Shown in pieces: positions 44,101-51,283 of a stretch of 64,000 nt of DNA. The translations under genes and the position numbers were made by a program. The DNA is from Ostrinia nubilalis (Eukaryota; Arthropoda; Insecta; Lepidoptera; Crambidae), in NCBI RefSeq assembly GCF_963855985.1, contig NC_087110.1:4207001-4271000 (forward strand), written 5' to 3'. Each line of letters begins with the position of its first letter. Within the stretch, counting starts at the first letter, position 1. A model generated the notes under the pieces. That model did not search any database and was not told the origin of the DNA. It saw only the letters and a list, made by a program, of their open reading frames with translations.

Positions 44101-47100
44101 TGGTCATACGACAACCCACTCGACACTCGATGCGCGCTCAAATTCGAAGTATTTCAATGTTTTTTATAATTTATCACTTCACTGCACTTTAGAACACAAA
44201 ATAACACCAGTACACTAAAGTCCATTAAATAATAAATTGAAACCATTAAAACAGATCGACCATGCTTCCCGTTCAACTACCCTCCACGGAATCCTTCAGA
44301 TCTCCTTCACATTTATAAGCTCTGTCACGTCATAATGTGTCAATGTCACTCCTCCCGTGCCGCTCCCGAGGCTTCCGGCGACTGGGACCGCAATTAACTG
44401 GGACCGCGATCCCAGTCGCAGGATCTTTAAAAATTACATAATATTCTTCCGGCAACTGGGACCACTCGTAAATGATAACTGAAATAAAACAATGTACAGT
44501 CACACTAAACATTTTTTAGGTGAAATAATTAAAGAAAAATCCTTTTTAATTTAAAAACATACTTTATTAATATAAAATGTTTATTTAAAAAGGGCTACTT
44601 GACCTTTAAATCGACGAAGCTTTATACACCATAGCTTGGTAAATGATAAATAAAAAATGATTCGTTTAATTTATAGTACTTATAGTAGATTCTAAGGGGA
44701 AAAATAATAAGCATTAAAATATGTTGTACTACATACATGAAATTCAGTAAATAATAATTTACTGGTAGAAAATGTTTTAAAGTATTCAGTCCAATATTAG
44801 TATTTGTATTAATGTATGTAATTATGTAAAAATGGCCTAGCTTAATCTACTTATTGCTAAGCGCATAGTATAAAATCATGTCTAGAACGAGTCAATGATA
44901 ATTCAAATAAATAATTTAGAATTTTTACCTTCTTATGACTGTACCGATTTTAGGCTGAATAATATATTTTTCTAAGTTATCTATGAGTGGTCCCAGTTGC
45001 CGGAAGAAAATTATTTATTTTTTACGGATCCGGCGACTGGGACCGCGGTCCCAGTTAATTGCGGTCCCAGTCGCCGGAAGCCTCCCGCTCCCATACCTCA
45101 GGCACTGACTGCGTTAAACAATAGACCTATAGTTGCTATTCAGTTTTAAATTGTAATATCTTGCTATTTGATATTGTTCACTCGGACGAAGTAACAAGAT
45201 ATTTTAGGAATTTTGAAGATAGCTTTATTAAAGTTTGTATAATACTTGTTCATAGTTGTTTATAGAAAACTAGCTTTCCGCCCGCGGCTTTGCCCGCGTG
45301 GAATTTTGTCTGTCACAGAAAACTTTATATCGCGCGTCACTGTTTAATTTTCATCCCGGTTTTTGAAACCGGGATAAAAACGGGATAATTATTTATGTCC
45401 TTTCCCGGGACTCAAACTATTTCCCTGCCAAATTCATCAAAATCGGTTCAGTGGTTTAGGCGTGAAAGAGAGACAGACAGAATTACTTCCGCATTTATAA
45501 TATTAGTATAGATTTAGATTTGTGTAACTTTGATTATTATTAAATGTAGCATTTGATTATCATAAACTTTATGTTTAAATGTACTTTGTTTCAACTAACT
45601 AAATGAACCTTTAACTCCTTTAAAGTACAAAAGATTTTTTTTCCAAAAAATGAGGCATACTCAAAAATGTCTCTAACCTTCATATTGTCTAAAATGGTGT
45701 ATGTCTTGTTGGTGTTAATAAATAAATAAATAAATAAGTATGTCTCATTATCATTTTTTCTTAGCAGCGATTTCATTCAAATATTTGGCTGGTGCTGAAA
45801 ATTTCAGCGTGAAATTAAGTTTAACAAACTCAAATATCAAATAACGCATGTTCAACCCGTACGTGTCTTATTAACGATTTCGCTGAAGTGCTTAAAATGG
45901 CGAAGCGTCGGCGATTCTTAAAGGTTCAGCCAAACCAACGCGATCAGCCCGCGTGCGCGATGGCGATCAATGCGTTTACGACTGTAAACCTGTTGAACCT
46001 TAGTCTAGTAAAGGTGAAGGTTCGTGCCGTGACAGAGACGCAGAAAGACAAAGCGACAAAATCTCTTAAGAGACCGGGAAAAGAGACTGAGACAAAAGAC
46101 CGAGACAAAAGACCGAGACAAAAGACCGAGATAAAAGACCGAGAAAATAATCCGAGACAAGAGACCGAGAGAAAAGAAAGAGACAAGAGACCAATTCAAA
46201 GGAACGAGACAAAAAATCGGGACAAAAGCGAGACAAAAGACCGAGACAAATACCGAGACAAAAGACCGAGACAAACGATCGATACAAAAGAACGAGACAT
46301 AAGACCGATACAAAATAACGAGACAAGAGACCGAGACAAATAATCGATACAAAAGAACGAGACAAAAGACCGAGACAAGAGACCAATACAAAAGAACGAG
46401 ACAAAAGACCCAGACAATAGACCAAGACAAGAGACCAGTTCAATGGAACGAGACAAAAGACCGAGGCAAAAGACTAAGACAAAAGAACGAGACAAAAGTC
46501 CGAGACGGATACTGAGACAAAAGACCGAGACAAAAGAACGAGACAAAGGACCGAGACAAAAGACCGAGACAAAAGACCGAGACAAGATACCGATACAAGA
46601 GCCGTAAGTCAAGTCGCTTGTCTCAGTAGCATCGCGAACCGCCTTTACCACAGAGGAAAACTCTGATTTCAGTTGGTAACACGAAAACAATTTGTTGGAG
46701 TTGCACTCCTTAAATTTTCCGGGAAATGTTAGCGAATTCTCGATAACAACTTTTAGCGTTCGCGTTGTTTCGTTAAGATATTTTGCCGGCGCCATTTTGT
46801 AGAATAGGGGTTGATAATGAAACGGGCGGTTTCAATTGCTTACCCACTGCTGGATTTTAATTGAGTTTCATCCACTTGTATGAAAACTAACAGTATTCGC
46901 AAACATCACTATGAGGTATCACAGTGCGCGTGGACGCACAGGGTGACACATGAACCAATCACAGAGCGCTATTCATCGCTGTGCGTTCGATTTGCTGCTT
47001 CACTTAAGCAAGCATCGTTTGTGAATACGGGCGTTCAAATTTCATGTGAGAACGGAAATTCGGAAAACGGAAAATACCCTGTATTTTCCGTAACTTTTAT

Positions 47101-47803
47101 AACAGATTTTAGTCGGTTTGATTTCCGGATCAAGTAAGTGAATTTTCGGAAATCTCTGAATGCAGTTTTCTTTTTTTTTTCAAAAATAAAGGAATGTTTT
47201 CTTTGAGTAATATTTTTTATGCACAGTTTTAAGAGTACTTTCCCTTCAGAAAATTCCAACCTGTATACCGGTTATCCCAGATTTTGTCTCGAAGCCGGTA
47301 CATGCACGGTTGCCAAAAGTTCGGTCGTTCGTTCGTTTCAGCCAAATGAGGTCCACTGCTGGACGAAGGCCTCTCCCAAGGATTTCCATAACGACCGGTC
47401 CTGCGCTGCCCGCATCCAGGCACTTCCCGCGACCTTCATCAGATCGTCGGTCCACCTAGTGGAAGGCCTGCCCACGCTACGTCTTCCGGCCCGTGGTCGC
47501 TACTCGAGAACTTTTCTGCCCCAACGGCCATCGTCTCTACAAGCTATGTGCCCCGCCTACTGTATTTTTTGTAACTCATTCCAAAAGTAATTATAATTAA
47601 AGACTAAGTAAATGTTCTCTTTTCTTCAGGACTGTGATTCGAATATGATGTACGCCAACTGCCCCGAAGGCGACCCTCGGCCTACCAAGCACCATCTCTC
47701 AAAGCTGATGAACATTGCACCCGCAAGCAACGCCATACGGCTGTGTCTACGTGATATGCTCTTTGTAGTTGCTTTTGTACTGTGTTTGATGCATTGGTTT
47801 TGA
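32142..47803 (+). CDS. secreted cysteine-rich protein, six exons, probable GPI tail
   Basis: Exons: 32142-32196, 32975-33110, 33835-33927, 36234-36376, 41195-41336 and 47630-47803. The first four junctions are GT-AG and keep the frame. Residues 1-18 are a signal peptide; residues 59-189 hold nine Cys (59, 69, 94, 103, 111, 135, 150, 161, 189), suggesting an extracellular disulfide fold. NSS and NKT are glycosylation sites. The last exon ends in the hydrophobic MLFVVAFVLCLMHWF, as in GPI-anchor signals. Family not recognised; the Cys spacing loosely recalls insect hemolymph glycoproteins, but this is weak. The exon 5 donor at 41337 puts exon 6 out of frame (stop after a few codons). An alternative donor, CAG|GTAGAC at 41272, joins in frame but drops 22 codons. 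The gene may thus be damaged or have a missed exon. Confidence 0.75.
32350..32490 (+). mobile_element. RTE-type LINE fragment in intron 1
   Basis: AATGAGGAGATCCTCAGG, GCAGTGGGCGGGGCACATAG and GGTCAGAAAAGTTCTCGAG follow the order of the RTE region upstream of the 3' end. 3' truncated. Confidence 0.65.
32726..32940 (+). mobile_element. short Helitron abutting exon 2
   Basis: TATACTAATATTATAAAGC start and CACGGGCACAGCTAGTT end. Its CTAG lies only ~35 bp upstream of the exon 2 acceptor, so the branch point and pyrimidine tract of that intron lie at its edge. Confidence 0.8.
32975..33110 (+). CDS. cysteine-rich gene exon 2
   Basis: Acceptor CACCTAG, donor CCAG|GTTTTT. Encodes residues 20-63, an acidic and Thr-rich N-terminal segment (LYDDESTRRTF, EEMEFEPVTT) and KNINCEDFS with the first conserved Cys. 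Ends in phase 2; the split codon gives Arg64. Confidence 0.8.
33125..33432 (+). mobile_element. RTE-type LINE 3' region in intron 2
   Basis: Begins about 15 bp after the exon 2 donor. Segments equivalent to KLTNVTDIARRIAKMKWQ, VGHIDRRADGRWG and SVGRPPTRWTDNLVQVAGG are readable. The last part is frameshifted (GTAAGCATCGAATG), and no GAT tail is clear. Confidence 0.85.
33440..33735 (+). repeat. dispersed repeat also at 55030-55215
   Basis: AACTTTACCTTCATTGGTTGGG, CGGTCAAGCTGTAGATCC, ACACAGGAGTTGCAGTGG and GGGAACGAGAGGTGAGAATA recur in reverse complement at 55030-55215. No frame is conserved; it is probably a LINE untranslated region. Confidence 0.6.
33835..33927 (+). CDS. cysteine-rich gene exon 3
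   Basis: Acceptor CTGTTAG, donor GTAAGA. Encodes residues 65-94, YALNCTVEAAIVYNSS to KVADWC, with two Cys and two potential N-glycosylation sites (NCT, NSS). Phase 2 end, joining exon 4 as Lys95. Confidence 0.85.
33955..34000 (-). mobile_element. LINE 3' tail, antisense, in intron 3
   Basis: T run, then TTCAAATTCAAGACGTTTATTTC. Antisense AAT/AAATTC-type LINE tail like that at 50765. Confidence 0.45.
34271..34459. mobile_element. possible inverted-repeat element in intron 3
   Basis: TGTTTGCGTATTCGA and TCGAATACGCAAAC are 13-14 bp inverted ends about 160 bp apart, with further TTCGAATT-like palindromes between them. Confidence 0.45.
35060..35236 (+). mobile_element. short Helitron with internal deletion, intron 3
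   Basis: TCTATACTAATATTACTGAACCG shows the 5' end fused directly to the middle, with the GCGAAAGTAACT and CTGTCTG part lost. It ends CCGTGGGCGGAAAGCTAGT. Confidence 0.8.
35827..35968 (-). mobile_element. recurrent ~145-bp MITE, copy 5 (intron 3)
   Basis: Reverse orientation. The left end is eroded (AACAGATGCTTGCTTA in place of the standard terminus), the right end TGTGAATACGGGCG intact. It has a short internal duplication around GCGTCCAAGGTCCACGCG. Confidence 0.8.
36026..36217 (+). mobile_element. LINE 3' end abutting exon 4
   Basis: CTTCTCAGCACTTGCC, GTCTCGAAGCGCTGATAG, GACGTTCATAAGTGCCAC and the tail TTTTTGATTTTGATTTTGA. Related copies are at 53073-53232 and, antisense, 10795. The tail ends 16 bp before the exon 4 acceptor. 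Confidence 0.8.
36234..36376 (+). CDS. cysteine-rich gene exon 4
   Basis: Acceptor CTCCACAG, donor C|GTAAGC. Encodes residues 96-142: AIRHLTNCAIDWNSDC and then the segment HFNEESIKGHMHVVDNIC, DDEWFLS. The last ~70 bp and the following intron are repeated five more times downstream. Confidence 0.88.
36305..37815 (+). repeat. six-unit tandem array of partial exon 4 plus intron (~261 bp)
   Basis: Units are aligned on AGAGCATCAAG at about 36311, 36571, 36836, 37094, 37355 and 37616 (spacing 258-265). Each has the exon 4 3' part, an intact GTAAGC donor and about 190 bp of intron 4 (GGCGACGAGGTTTCTCAAAT). All six exon parts remain open in the original frame; variants are mostly single residues (HMHVV, HIHGV, HMHGV, WHMHVV, HIHVV). 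Unit 1 is the genuine exon. Units 2, 5 and 6 have a pyrimidine-rich stretch and GAAG before AGAGC that could act as an acceptor in a compatible phase. Confidence 0.92.
37900..38213. mobile_element. hAT-type MITE with 8-bp target duplication, intron 4
   Basis: Perfect 12-bp ends AGGGTTGCCAGG and CCTGGCAACCCT. Flanked by ATGTGCTT (37892-37899) and ATGTGCTC (38214-38221), an 8-bp target duplication with one change, diagnostic of hAT. Inside, TGTCCGGC/GCCGGACA motifs recur about eight times. Confidence 0.88.
38232..38298. repeat. dispersed repeat, also the target of the 44368 element
   Basis: TGCCGCTCCCATACCTCAGG and preceding ATTATGTCATTGCCAC recur split at 44325-44365 and 45086-45115. Confidence 0.65.
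38302..38600 (-). mobile_element. LINE 3' region, antisense, with TAGAA microsatellite
   Basis: Five AGAAT units, then AACTTTTTATTTGCAAGAAAG, are the reverse complement of a LINE tail; GC-richer sequence (CCCGCTCAGCG, GCGGGGGCCC) follows. Family not determined. Confidence 0.55.
39643..39849 (+). mobile_element. short Helitron, second subfamily
   Basis: TATCCTACTAATATTATAAA start, TTGTTACTCTTTCACGCAA, ATAATTTATGACGATCTGTG, end GCGGGTGAAGCCGCGGGC stem and AAAAGCTAGT. The close relative at 60651-60857 defines a subfamily distinct from the CCCGGGAAAGG type. Confidence 0.85.
39915..39965 (-). mobile_element. tRNA-like SINE remnant, antisense
   Basis: ATGCGGGAATCGAACCCGCG contains an antisense B box and T-stem. 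No D-arm or anticodon arm fits around it, so it is not a functional tRNA. Confidence 0.5.
40030..40255 (+). repeat. imperfect direct repeat, ~135-bp period
   Basis: CCGTGATAAAATCTT followed by GACGACAAACGTATGGG appears at about 40041 and 40170. Internal CGCGATAAAA/TTTATCG elements form small dyads. Not otherwise recognised. Confidence 0.6.
40480..40690 (-). mobile_element. LINE 3' region, antisense
   Basis: AAGATACATTTATTACAATG, ACACAAATACAGGCAATTAC and CCACTGCAACGGGAC have the look of an antisense LINE 3' end. The 5' limit is unclear. Confidence 0.5.
40845..40922. mobile_element. single arm of the 63031 foldback family
   Basis: AGTCCGGTCGCCGAGCACG, then TCGTCCAATGACCTCAAGCT and GCGATAAGGATGGG match one arm of the element at 63031-63244. 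Confidence 0.65.
41069..41160 (+). mobile_element. tRNA-like SINE fragment next to exon 5
   Basis: GTCGTCTGGCAAGC and GGCGTGGTTTCGATTCCGCC (B box) then GCCTTAGGCA and a T run. Related to the foldback at 7337. Ends ~35 bp before the exon 5 acceptor. Confidence 0.65.
41195..41336 (+). CDS. cysteine-rich gene exon 5
   Basis: Acceptor TTTCTCAG completes Arg143. Encodes residues 144-189, YDDLPMCIEATSDEWEAC, YLVFKQQVDEQ, then KTLEWTHFETHFYLC, with three Cys. The frame stops two codons later at 41340. Donor CTG|GTAATA (phase 2) is assumed. An internal CAG|GTAGAC after 41271 (phase 0) would fit exon 6 better. Sequence right after 41336 belongs to an antisense LINE tail, so the natural 3' end of this exon may have been lost. 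Confidence 0.75.
41338..41560 (-). mobile_element. LINE 3' end, antisense, starting at the exon 5 boundary
   Basis: TATTAAAAACACTTTATTGT and ACACCACACACACAC match the antisense LINE tail at 1675, followed by GGTGGTCTTATTGC and CGACTCTTCCAGACAACC, as in that LINE's 3' UTR (similar words at about 54395). It begins within two bases of the end of coding exon 5. Confidence 0.65.
41756..41868. mobile_element. MITE, GCACCATCTTA family (intron 5)
   Basis: Ends GGTTGCACCATCTTACTTTG and CAAAGTAAGATGGTGCAACC with the family core (AACTCCATAC, GCACCGG). Confidence 0.82.
42852..42966 (-). mobile_element. RTE-type LINE 3' end (intron 5)
   Basis: Antisense: TTCAGCCACATGAAGTCC, CTCCTCCAATGATTTC, GTAGCGGCCTGCATCCAGC. 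Faces the sense copy at 43045. Confidence 0.78.
43045..43165 (+). mobile_element. RTE-type LINE 3' end (intron 5)
   Basis: Sense copy: ATAAAGGTAGCAGGAAGG, GGCCGCTACCAACCGG, CTTATGGCTGAAATAATG. With 42852-42966 it forms an inverted pair. Confidence 0.78.
43381..43501 (+). mobile_element. recurrent ~145-bp MITE, copy 6 (intron 5)
   Basis: Both ends intact (ACGCCTGTATTCACAAAC, TTTGTGAATACGGGCG) but ~24 bp shorter. The segment between GCTGTGC and AAGCATCG, normally GTTCGATTTGCTGC plus CTTCACTT, is deleted. Confidence 0.87.
43640..43820. mobile_element. 181-bp MITE, type copy (intron 5)
   Basis: Near-perfect arms TAAGAGTAGGCGCACACCG and CGGTGTGCGCCTACTCTTA continue through TTGATTTTTCGTCGGCC for about 60 bp. 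The relative at 4472 has decayed ends. Confidence 0.88.
44368..45085. mobile_element. CTGGGACC inverted-repeat element (~718 bp, intron 5)
   Basis: Arms of ~130 bp begin GAGGCTTCCGGCGACTGGG and contain the palindrome CTGGGACCGCGGTCCCAG. The right arm matches through AACTGGGACCACTC, ATAGATAACT and an AATATATT segment. CCGCTCCC flanks both sides, a possible 8-bp target duplication. The AT-rich middle has no transposase. Related ends lie at 23948, 26446 and 27180-27297. Confidence 0.82.
45269..45513 (-). mobile_element. short Helitron (intron 5)
   Basis: Antisense copy: CTAGCTTTCCGCCCGCGGC, GGTTTTTGAAACCGGG, TTTCCCGGGACTCAAAC, AATCGGTTCAGTGGTTTAGG, ending TATTAGTATAGA. A short duplication of the CCGGGATAAAA part is present. 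Confidence 0.87.
46009..46647. mobile_element. foldback MITE expanded into a minisatellite (intron 5)
   Basis: Ends TAAAGGTGAAGGTTCG and CGAACCGCCTTTA with adjacent GACAGAGACG match the GAGACC-armed MITE at 10524. Between them, 46076-46610 holds about 40 units of the type GAGACAAAAGACC, with variants GATACAAAAGAACG and shorter forms. The long open frames here (KDRDKRPRQ-type in one direction, SRSFVSVFCLGLL-type in the other) are artefacts of the repeat. Confidence 0.88.
46889..47034 (+). mobile_element. recurrent ~145-bp MITE, copy 7 (intron 5)
   Basis: Left end slightly altered (AACAGTATTCGCAAAC), right end GTTTGTGAATACGGGCGT intact. Confidence 0.86.
47328..47560 (-). mobile_element. RTE-type LINE 3' region just upstream of exon 6
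   Basis: Long antisense copy: GTTTCAGCCAAATGAGGTCC, GAAGGCCTCTCCCAAGG, CCTAGTGGAAGGCCTGCCC, CTCGAGAACTTTTCTGCCCC. It ends about 70 bp before the exon 6 acceptor. Confidence 0.85.
47630..47803 (+). CDS. cysteine-rich gene exon 6 (terminal)
   Basis: Strong acceptor CTTTTCTTCAG. In phase 0 it reads DCDSNMMYANCPEGDPRP, then KLMNIAPASNAIRLCLRD and MLFVVAFVLCLMHWF before TGA. The small residues APASNA before the hydrophobic tail fit a GPI attachment region (inference). It needs a phase-0 donor, which the expected exon 5 end does not provide. Confidence 0.7.
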   Translation, partial: DCDSNMMYANCPEGDPRPTKHHLSKLMNIAPASNAIRLCLRDMLFVVAFVLCLMHWF

Positions 47804-47871
47804 TTATATTTTTTGTTGTTATCTTTTGTGAACTTCATTTAAGAACGAAGCACATTTGTCAACCTGGAAAC

Positions 47872-48030
47872 TAATCGTAACCGTTTAGCTCGGGGCGGTC
47901 AGTATTCTTTATATGAAACTCCGTAGTTCAACGCATACTTACCGTAACGTCTGGGCTGGCCTCGCGGCGGAAGGCGTTACAGTGTTGATCCCTTTGCAGG
48001 TTGATAAGTGTGCTATGACATTTATTCATT
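47872..48030. repeat. dispersed repeat paired with 48789-48960
   Basis: CGGGGCGGTCAGTATTCTTT, GGTTGATAAGTGTGCTATG and flanks recur, partly inverted, at 48789-48960. Confidence 0.55.
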
Positions 48031-48061
48031 AAACCTGCTTATAACACATTGTCATCACTCA

Positions 48062-48188
48062 TGGGAGTACGTCCAAAGGTAGACTGATGATCATAGAAAG
48101 TTTGCAGGAAGGCGCTGGAAATCATTGAGGGAAGCCTAAGTATGTTTAAAGCAGAGGATGTTCCTGTGGCTCAAATGATGATGATAAT
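48062..48188 (+). mobile_element. RTE-type LINE 3' end remnant
   Basis: TTTGCAGGAAGGCGCTGG, ATCATTGAGGGAAGCCTAAG, GGCTCAAATGATGATGAT. Internal gaps; old. Confidence 0.65.
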
Positions 48189-48329
48189 TATTATTTCATA
48201 CTAATCTAGTCCCAAACTAAGGAAAGCTTGTCCTTTGGATATCAGCTATCAGAGAAGGGATACTTGTTAGTTGAAGTAGGTAGGTGTTAGTATATTTGAT
48301 AGCTTTTATAAAATTAGGACGGTAGTTGT

Positions 48330-48538
48330 GAATGTTCAGTAGTCGCGCGACGCTCACGTCGTAATGGGACTTTTATTTTGGATTTCGAAGGAATATGTTA
48401 ATCGGCGGGAACATTATGTTTAGTGTAGTGTGAGTGTGTAGTATAGTGTAGTGTCAGTATGTGTACAATCAGTGAAAAGTGTGGATCAAGTGAAATATAA
48501 CAACCGGGACCCAGAACAAAACGCTGTCCACCCACGAG
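48330..48538 (+). other. possible non-coding first exon
   Basis: GTGTAGTGTGAGTGTG-rich leader-like sequence with a CAGTATGTGTACAATCAGTG segment runs to a strong donor, GAG|GTAAGT, at 48539. No start codon with a long frame is present, and no acceptor partner was recognised. CCACCCACGAGGT just before the donor resembles the RTE motif CCACCCACAAGGTGG, so this may be LINE debris. Confidence 0.25.
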
Positions 48539-48788
48539 GTAAGTCATAGTTTTTATTGTAATATCTATTTATATCTATTCACATACATAAATAATTATCT
48601 CTTCATAACATAATAATATTACTCAAGACATAGAAAATAGATTCCTATAATCATGCACAAAAAATGTCATGGATCAAATCCGCGACCTCGGGCTTATGAG
48701 TACGCGGATCATTAAGCCATCGACAAATTGGTTGCTAATGGATATTCTCCGCTTGACTTGAATATTAAGGTTATAGCAGACATACAAA

Positions 48789-48960
48789 CTCGGAAAGGGA
48801 TCAAAACCGTATCGCCTTTTGCGAGCTGTCATCGCCTTTCGCGCGCTGTCAACTGTTTAGTAGTTAGTGCGTTGAAGTCTGGAACTTCATACAAAGAATA
48901 CTGACCGCCTCGAGTTGATACGGTTACGATCCCTTTCCGGGTTGATAAATGTGCTACGGC
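48789..48960. mobile_element. short inverted-repeat element
   Basis: CGGAAAGGGATCAAAACCG and CGGTTACGATCCCTTTCCG are inverted ends. GACCGCCTCGAGTTGATACG and GTGCTACGGCC link it to 47872-48030. Confidence 0.6.
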
Positions 48961-49297
48961 CTTTACTCGTAGTATCCTCAACCGCCAATATGACGTTGTT
49001 ATTCTAAAGACTAAATTCGCCATAGTTTCTTTCCAAAACCTTCCTTTTTTCAATCTCAATAAACAGAAAAAATCTGAAAGTTGAAAACCCAGCCCTAAGC
49101 TAATAAAGTAGACGTGAATCGTGAACAAACAAACATACAAATGCAGGAACTTTACCCAGAGGAACTTCGGAATCCCTGTAATAAGTGGTAAGACGAAGAA
49201 GCTTGGGCAAACATGGGTAACTTTTGTTCTCATTACAGGCAGTAAGTTAGACCAGAGGTTCTCAAATGTTCTTCGTATTTTCCCCCAAATATCTAAC

Positions 49298-49448
49298 TCA
49301 AACTGACTGACTGACACAGTGATCTATCAACGCACAGCCCAAACCACTGGACGGACCGGGCTGAAATTTGGCATGTAGGTAGATGTTATGACGTAGGCAT
49401 CCGCTAAGAAAGGATCCACAGGCACGAAGTCGCGGGCGGCCGCTAGTT
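49298..49448 (+). mobile_element. Helitron-like element, relative of 11322
   Basis: ACTGACTGACTGACACAGTG, then CAAACCACTGGACGGACCGG, TGGCATGTAGGTAGATG and the end GAAGTCGCGGGCGGCCGCTAG. Same family as the UGT intron 1 copy. Confidence 0.78.
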
Positions 49449-49523
49449 TTACTATAAAACTGTAATACAAAATGCTCCATTTCGCTCTGGATTATGAAAG
49501 GGTTGTCCTGCAATGGAGACTAA

Positions 49524-49608
49524 ATTCGTTCGTTTCAGCCGAAAGACGTCCACTGCTGAACAAAGGCCTCCCCCAAGGATTTCCACAAAGACCGGTCCAG
49601 CGTCGCTC
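49524..49608 (-). mobile_element. RTE-type LINE 3' end
   Basis: CGTTTCAGCCGAAAGACGTC, AACAAAGGCCTCCCCCAAGG, CCACAAAGACCGGTCC. Strongly 5'-truncated. Confidence 0.8.
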
Positions 49609-49962
49609 CCGTAGCAACCATTTAGGGTTCCACAAGTTAAATATGAATTACTAATAATCCCGTTAACCCCTCATGCTAAGCTAAATATGCAAGTGTTACG
49701 GTTCACCATAATAGTCGAACAGCGGCGAGGTTTGAACCCTTTTCCATGGAGCCTAAATTGTTTGTAGCAGCTTATCGCCCTGGGGGTTGGAGTCCCCAGT
49801 TTTAGAAGCAGTGTCCACAAAACACATAGCCAGGATATATCCGTATAAGTTCATAATAACCGATGAATTCCGCACAGGGTCTGTGCGCTATTTGCATGGC
49901 GTTAAACAAACTTGGTGCCAGCTTAGAGAATTGAAGCGTATGGTTATCTCTATGAGCCTTAT

Positions 49963-50170
49963 ACAGGGTGGAAACGGTAAGTGATCTCATTCAATTATTT
50001 CTAAAACATACAAGATATTTAAAATCTGGTTGATTATCCTGAAAGTGCTTCACGAGCTCTATCTAACGGTTTCAATAAATAGGTTACACAGATTAAACGA
50101 TCTATCCGAAAATTCAATGTTTCCAGCTTCCATACATCCATACATTTAGTACAGTCACAGTCATGGCACT
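49963..50170 (+). mobile_element. ACAGGGTGG-family MITE, left part
   Basis: ATACAGGGTGGAAACGGTAAG, GTGATCTCATTCAATTATTT and ACATACAAGATAT match 25565. The right inverted end was not found. Confidence 0.65.
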
Positions 50171-50409
50171 CATCTTAGAGTAGCTTAATGTGCTTTTTGA
50201 AAGAAATAAATAGGCCAGTAGAATTAAACACAAAAATGAATTAAAACGGAAATAATTCCTACTAAACATTTTAGTACTTTAATGGCTTCATTAGTTGCCC
50301 ATAAAGACTCTCCTAGGTTTTCGACTTCGACGGAGTTGTAGGAATTATTTCCGATTTAAAATCTAATTCTACTGGACTAACAGTAAAATTTTGTTTATTT
50401 AGCACTAAT

Positions 50410-50554
50410 GCCCGTATTCACAAACGATGCTTGCTTAAGTGAAGCAGCAAATCGAACACACAGCGTTAAATAGAGCTCTGTGATTGGTTCGTGTGTCACC
50501 CTGTGTGTCCACGCGCACTGTGAGACCTCACAGTAATGTTTGTGAATACGGGCG
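50410..50554 (-). mobile_element. recurrent ~145-bp MITE, copy 8
   Basis: Reverse orientation with both ends intact (GCCCGTATTCACAAACG, TTTGTGAATACGGGCG). Confidence 0.88.
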
Positions 50555-50563
50555 TAAGCCACT

Positions 50564-50722
50564 AAGACCGCTTCACATTAGGGCATCAGAAGCGCGACAG
50601 CAGTGCGGCAGCGGTTTTTATAATGTGAAGGCAGGCATCCCCTGTCAATATGTATGAAATTATCGGCAGCGCGTCTGTGCGCTTGCAGCGCTGCTAAAGT
50701 CGCCTAAATGTGAAAGCGCTTT
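50564..50722. mobile_element. MITE directly beside MITE copy 8
   Basis: AAGACCGCTTCACATTAGGGC and GCCTAAATGTGAAAGCGCTTT form inverted ends; the core is GC-rich with AGCGCGACAGCAG. It lies 10 bp from copy 8. Confidence 0.65.
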
Positions 50723-50764
50723 AAATTACCGTCGGAAAATTGTATGACAACTTCGTCGGAATAA

Positions 50765-50870
50765 AAATTACAATTCAAATTCAAATTTTTCAAATTCACT
50801 TATTCACTACATAGGCCCTTACTAGGGAACTTATACACCGCAATTACCACAGTGATGCGGTCTACCAAAC
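50765..50870 (-). mobile_element. LINE 3' end, antisense
   Basis: AATTCAAATTCAAATTTTTC tail repeats, then TTCACTACATAGGCCCTTAC and CCACAGTGATGCGG. Family not assigned. Confidence 0.5.
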
Positions 50871-51140
50871 GTTATTATTAACTTCCTCCCCAAAACGTCT
50901 TATTTGAAAAAGTCTTTATTATCAAAACATTTGTAACAAAATTAAACGTTCTTTTATAAACATTATCGCATAATTAGATACAACACGCCATTAATTAAGC
51001 TATAAATTAACAAATAAACTAATTTCCGTCGTGTAGTAAAATTTGTTCAACAACAAATTATGGCGCTATCACACCAAGGCCATAGTCCAGATAGAACGGT
51101 TAACCAAAATATTTTTAAAAGTAAATAAAATAAATGCATT

Positions 51141-51283
51141 GAACGGCGACGACCTGATAAAGGTAGCAGGAAGGCGTTGGATGCAGGCCGCTACCAACCG
51201 TGCAATGTGGAAGTCATTTGGGGAGGCCTATGTTCAGCAGTGGACGTCCTATGGCTGAAATGATGATGATGACGATGATTGAA
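51141..51283 (+). mobile_element. RTE-type LINE 3' end
   Basis: Encodes DDLIKVAGRRWMQAATNRA, MWKSFGEAYVQQWTSYG and stop in one open frame, with a GATGATGATGACGATGAT tail. Little decayed. Confidence 0.88.

Noticed and set aside
45888..46430. Long open frames on both strands rich in KDRDKRPRQ or SRSFVSVFCLGLL
   Set aside because: They come from the GAGACAAAAGACC minisatellite; opposite strands and several frames are open at once, and there is no start or splice support.
46076..46610. A CRISPR array
   Set aside because: Units are ~13 bp, contiguous and without unique spacers, in a eukaryotic genome.
48829..49317. A 162-codon minus-strand open frame
   Set aside because: It crosses an inverted-repeat element, unrelated sequence and a Helitron end, and shows no domain or consistent composition.
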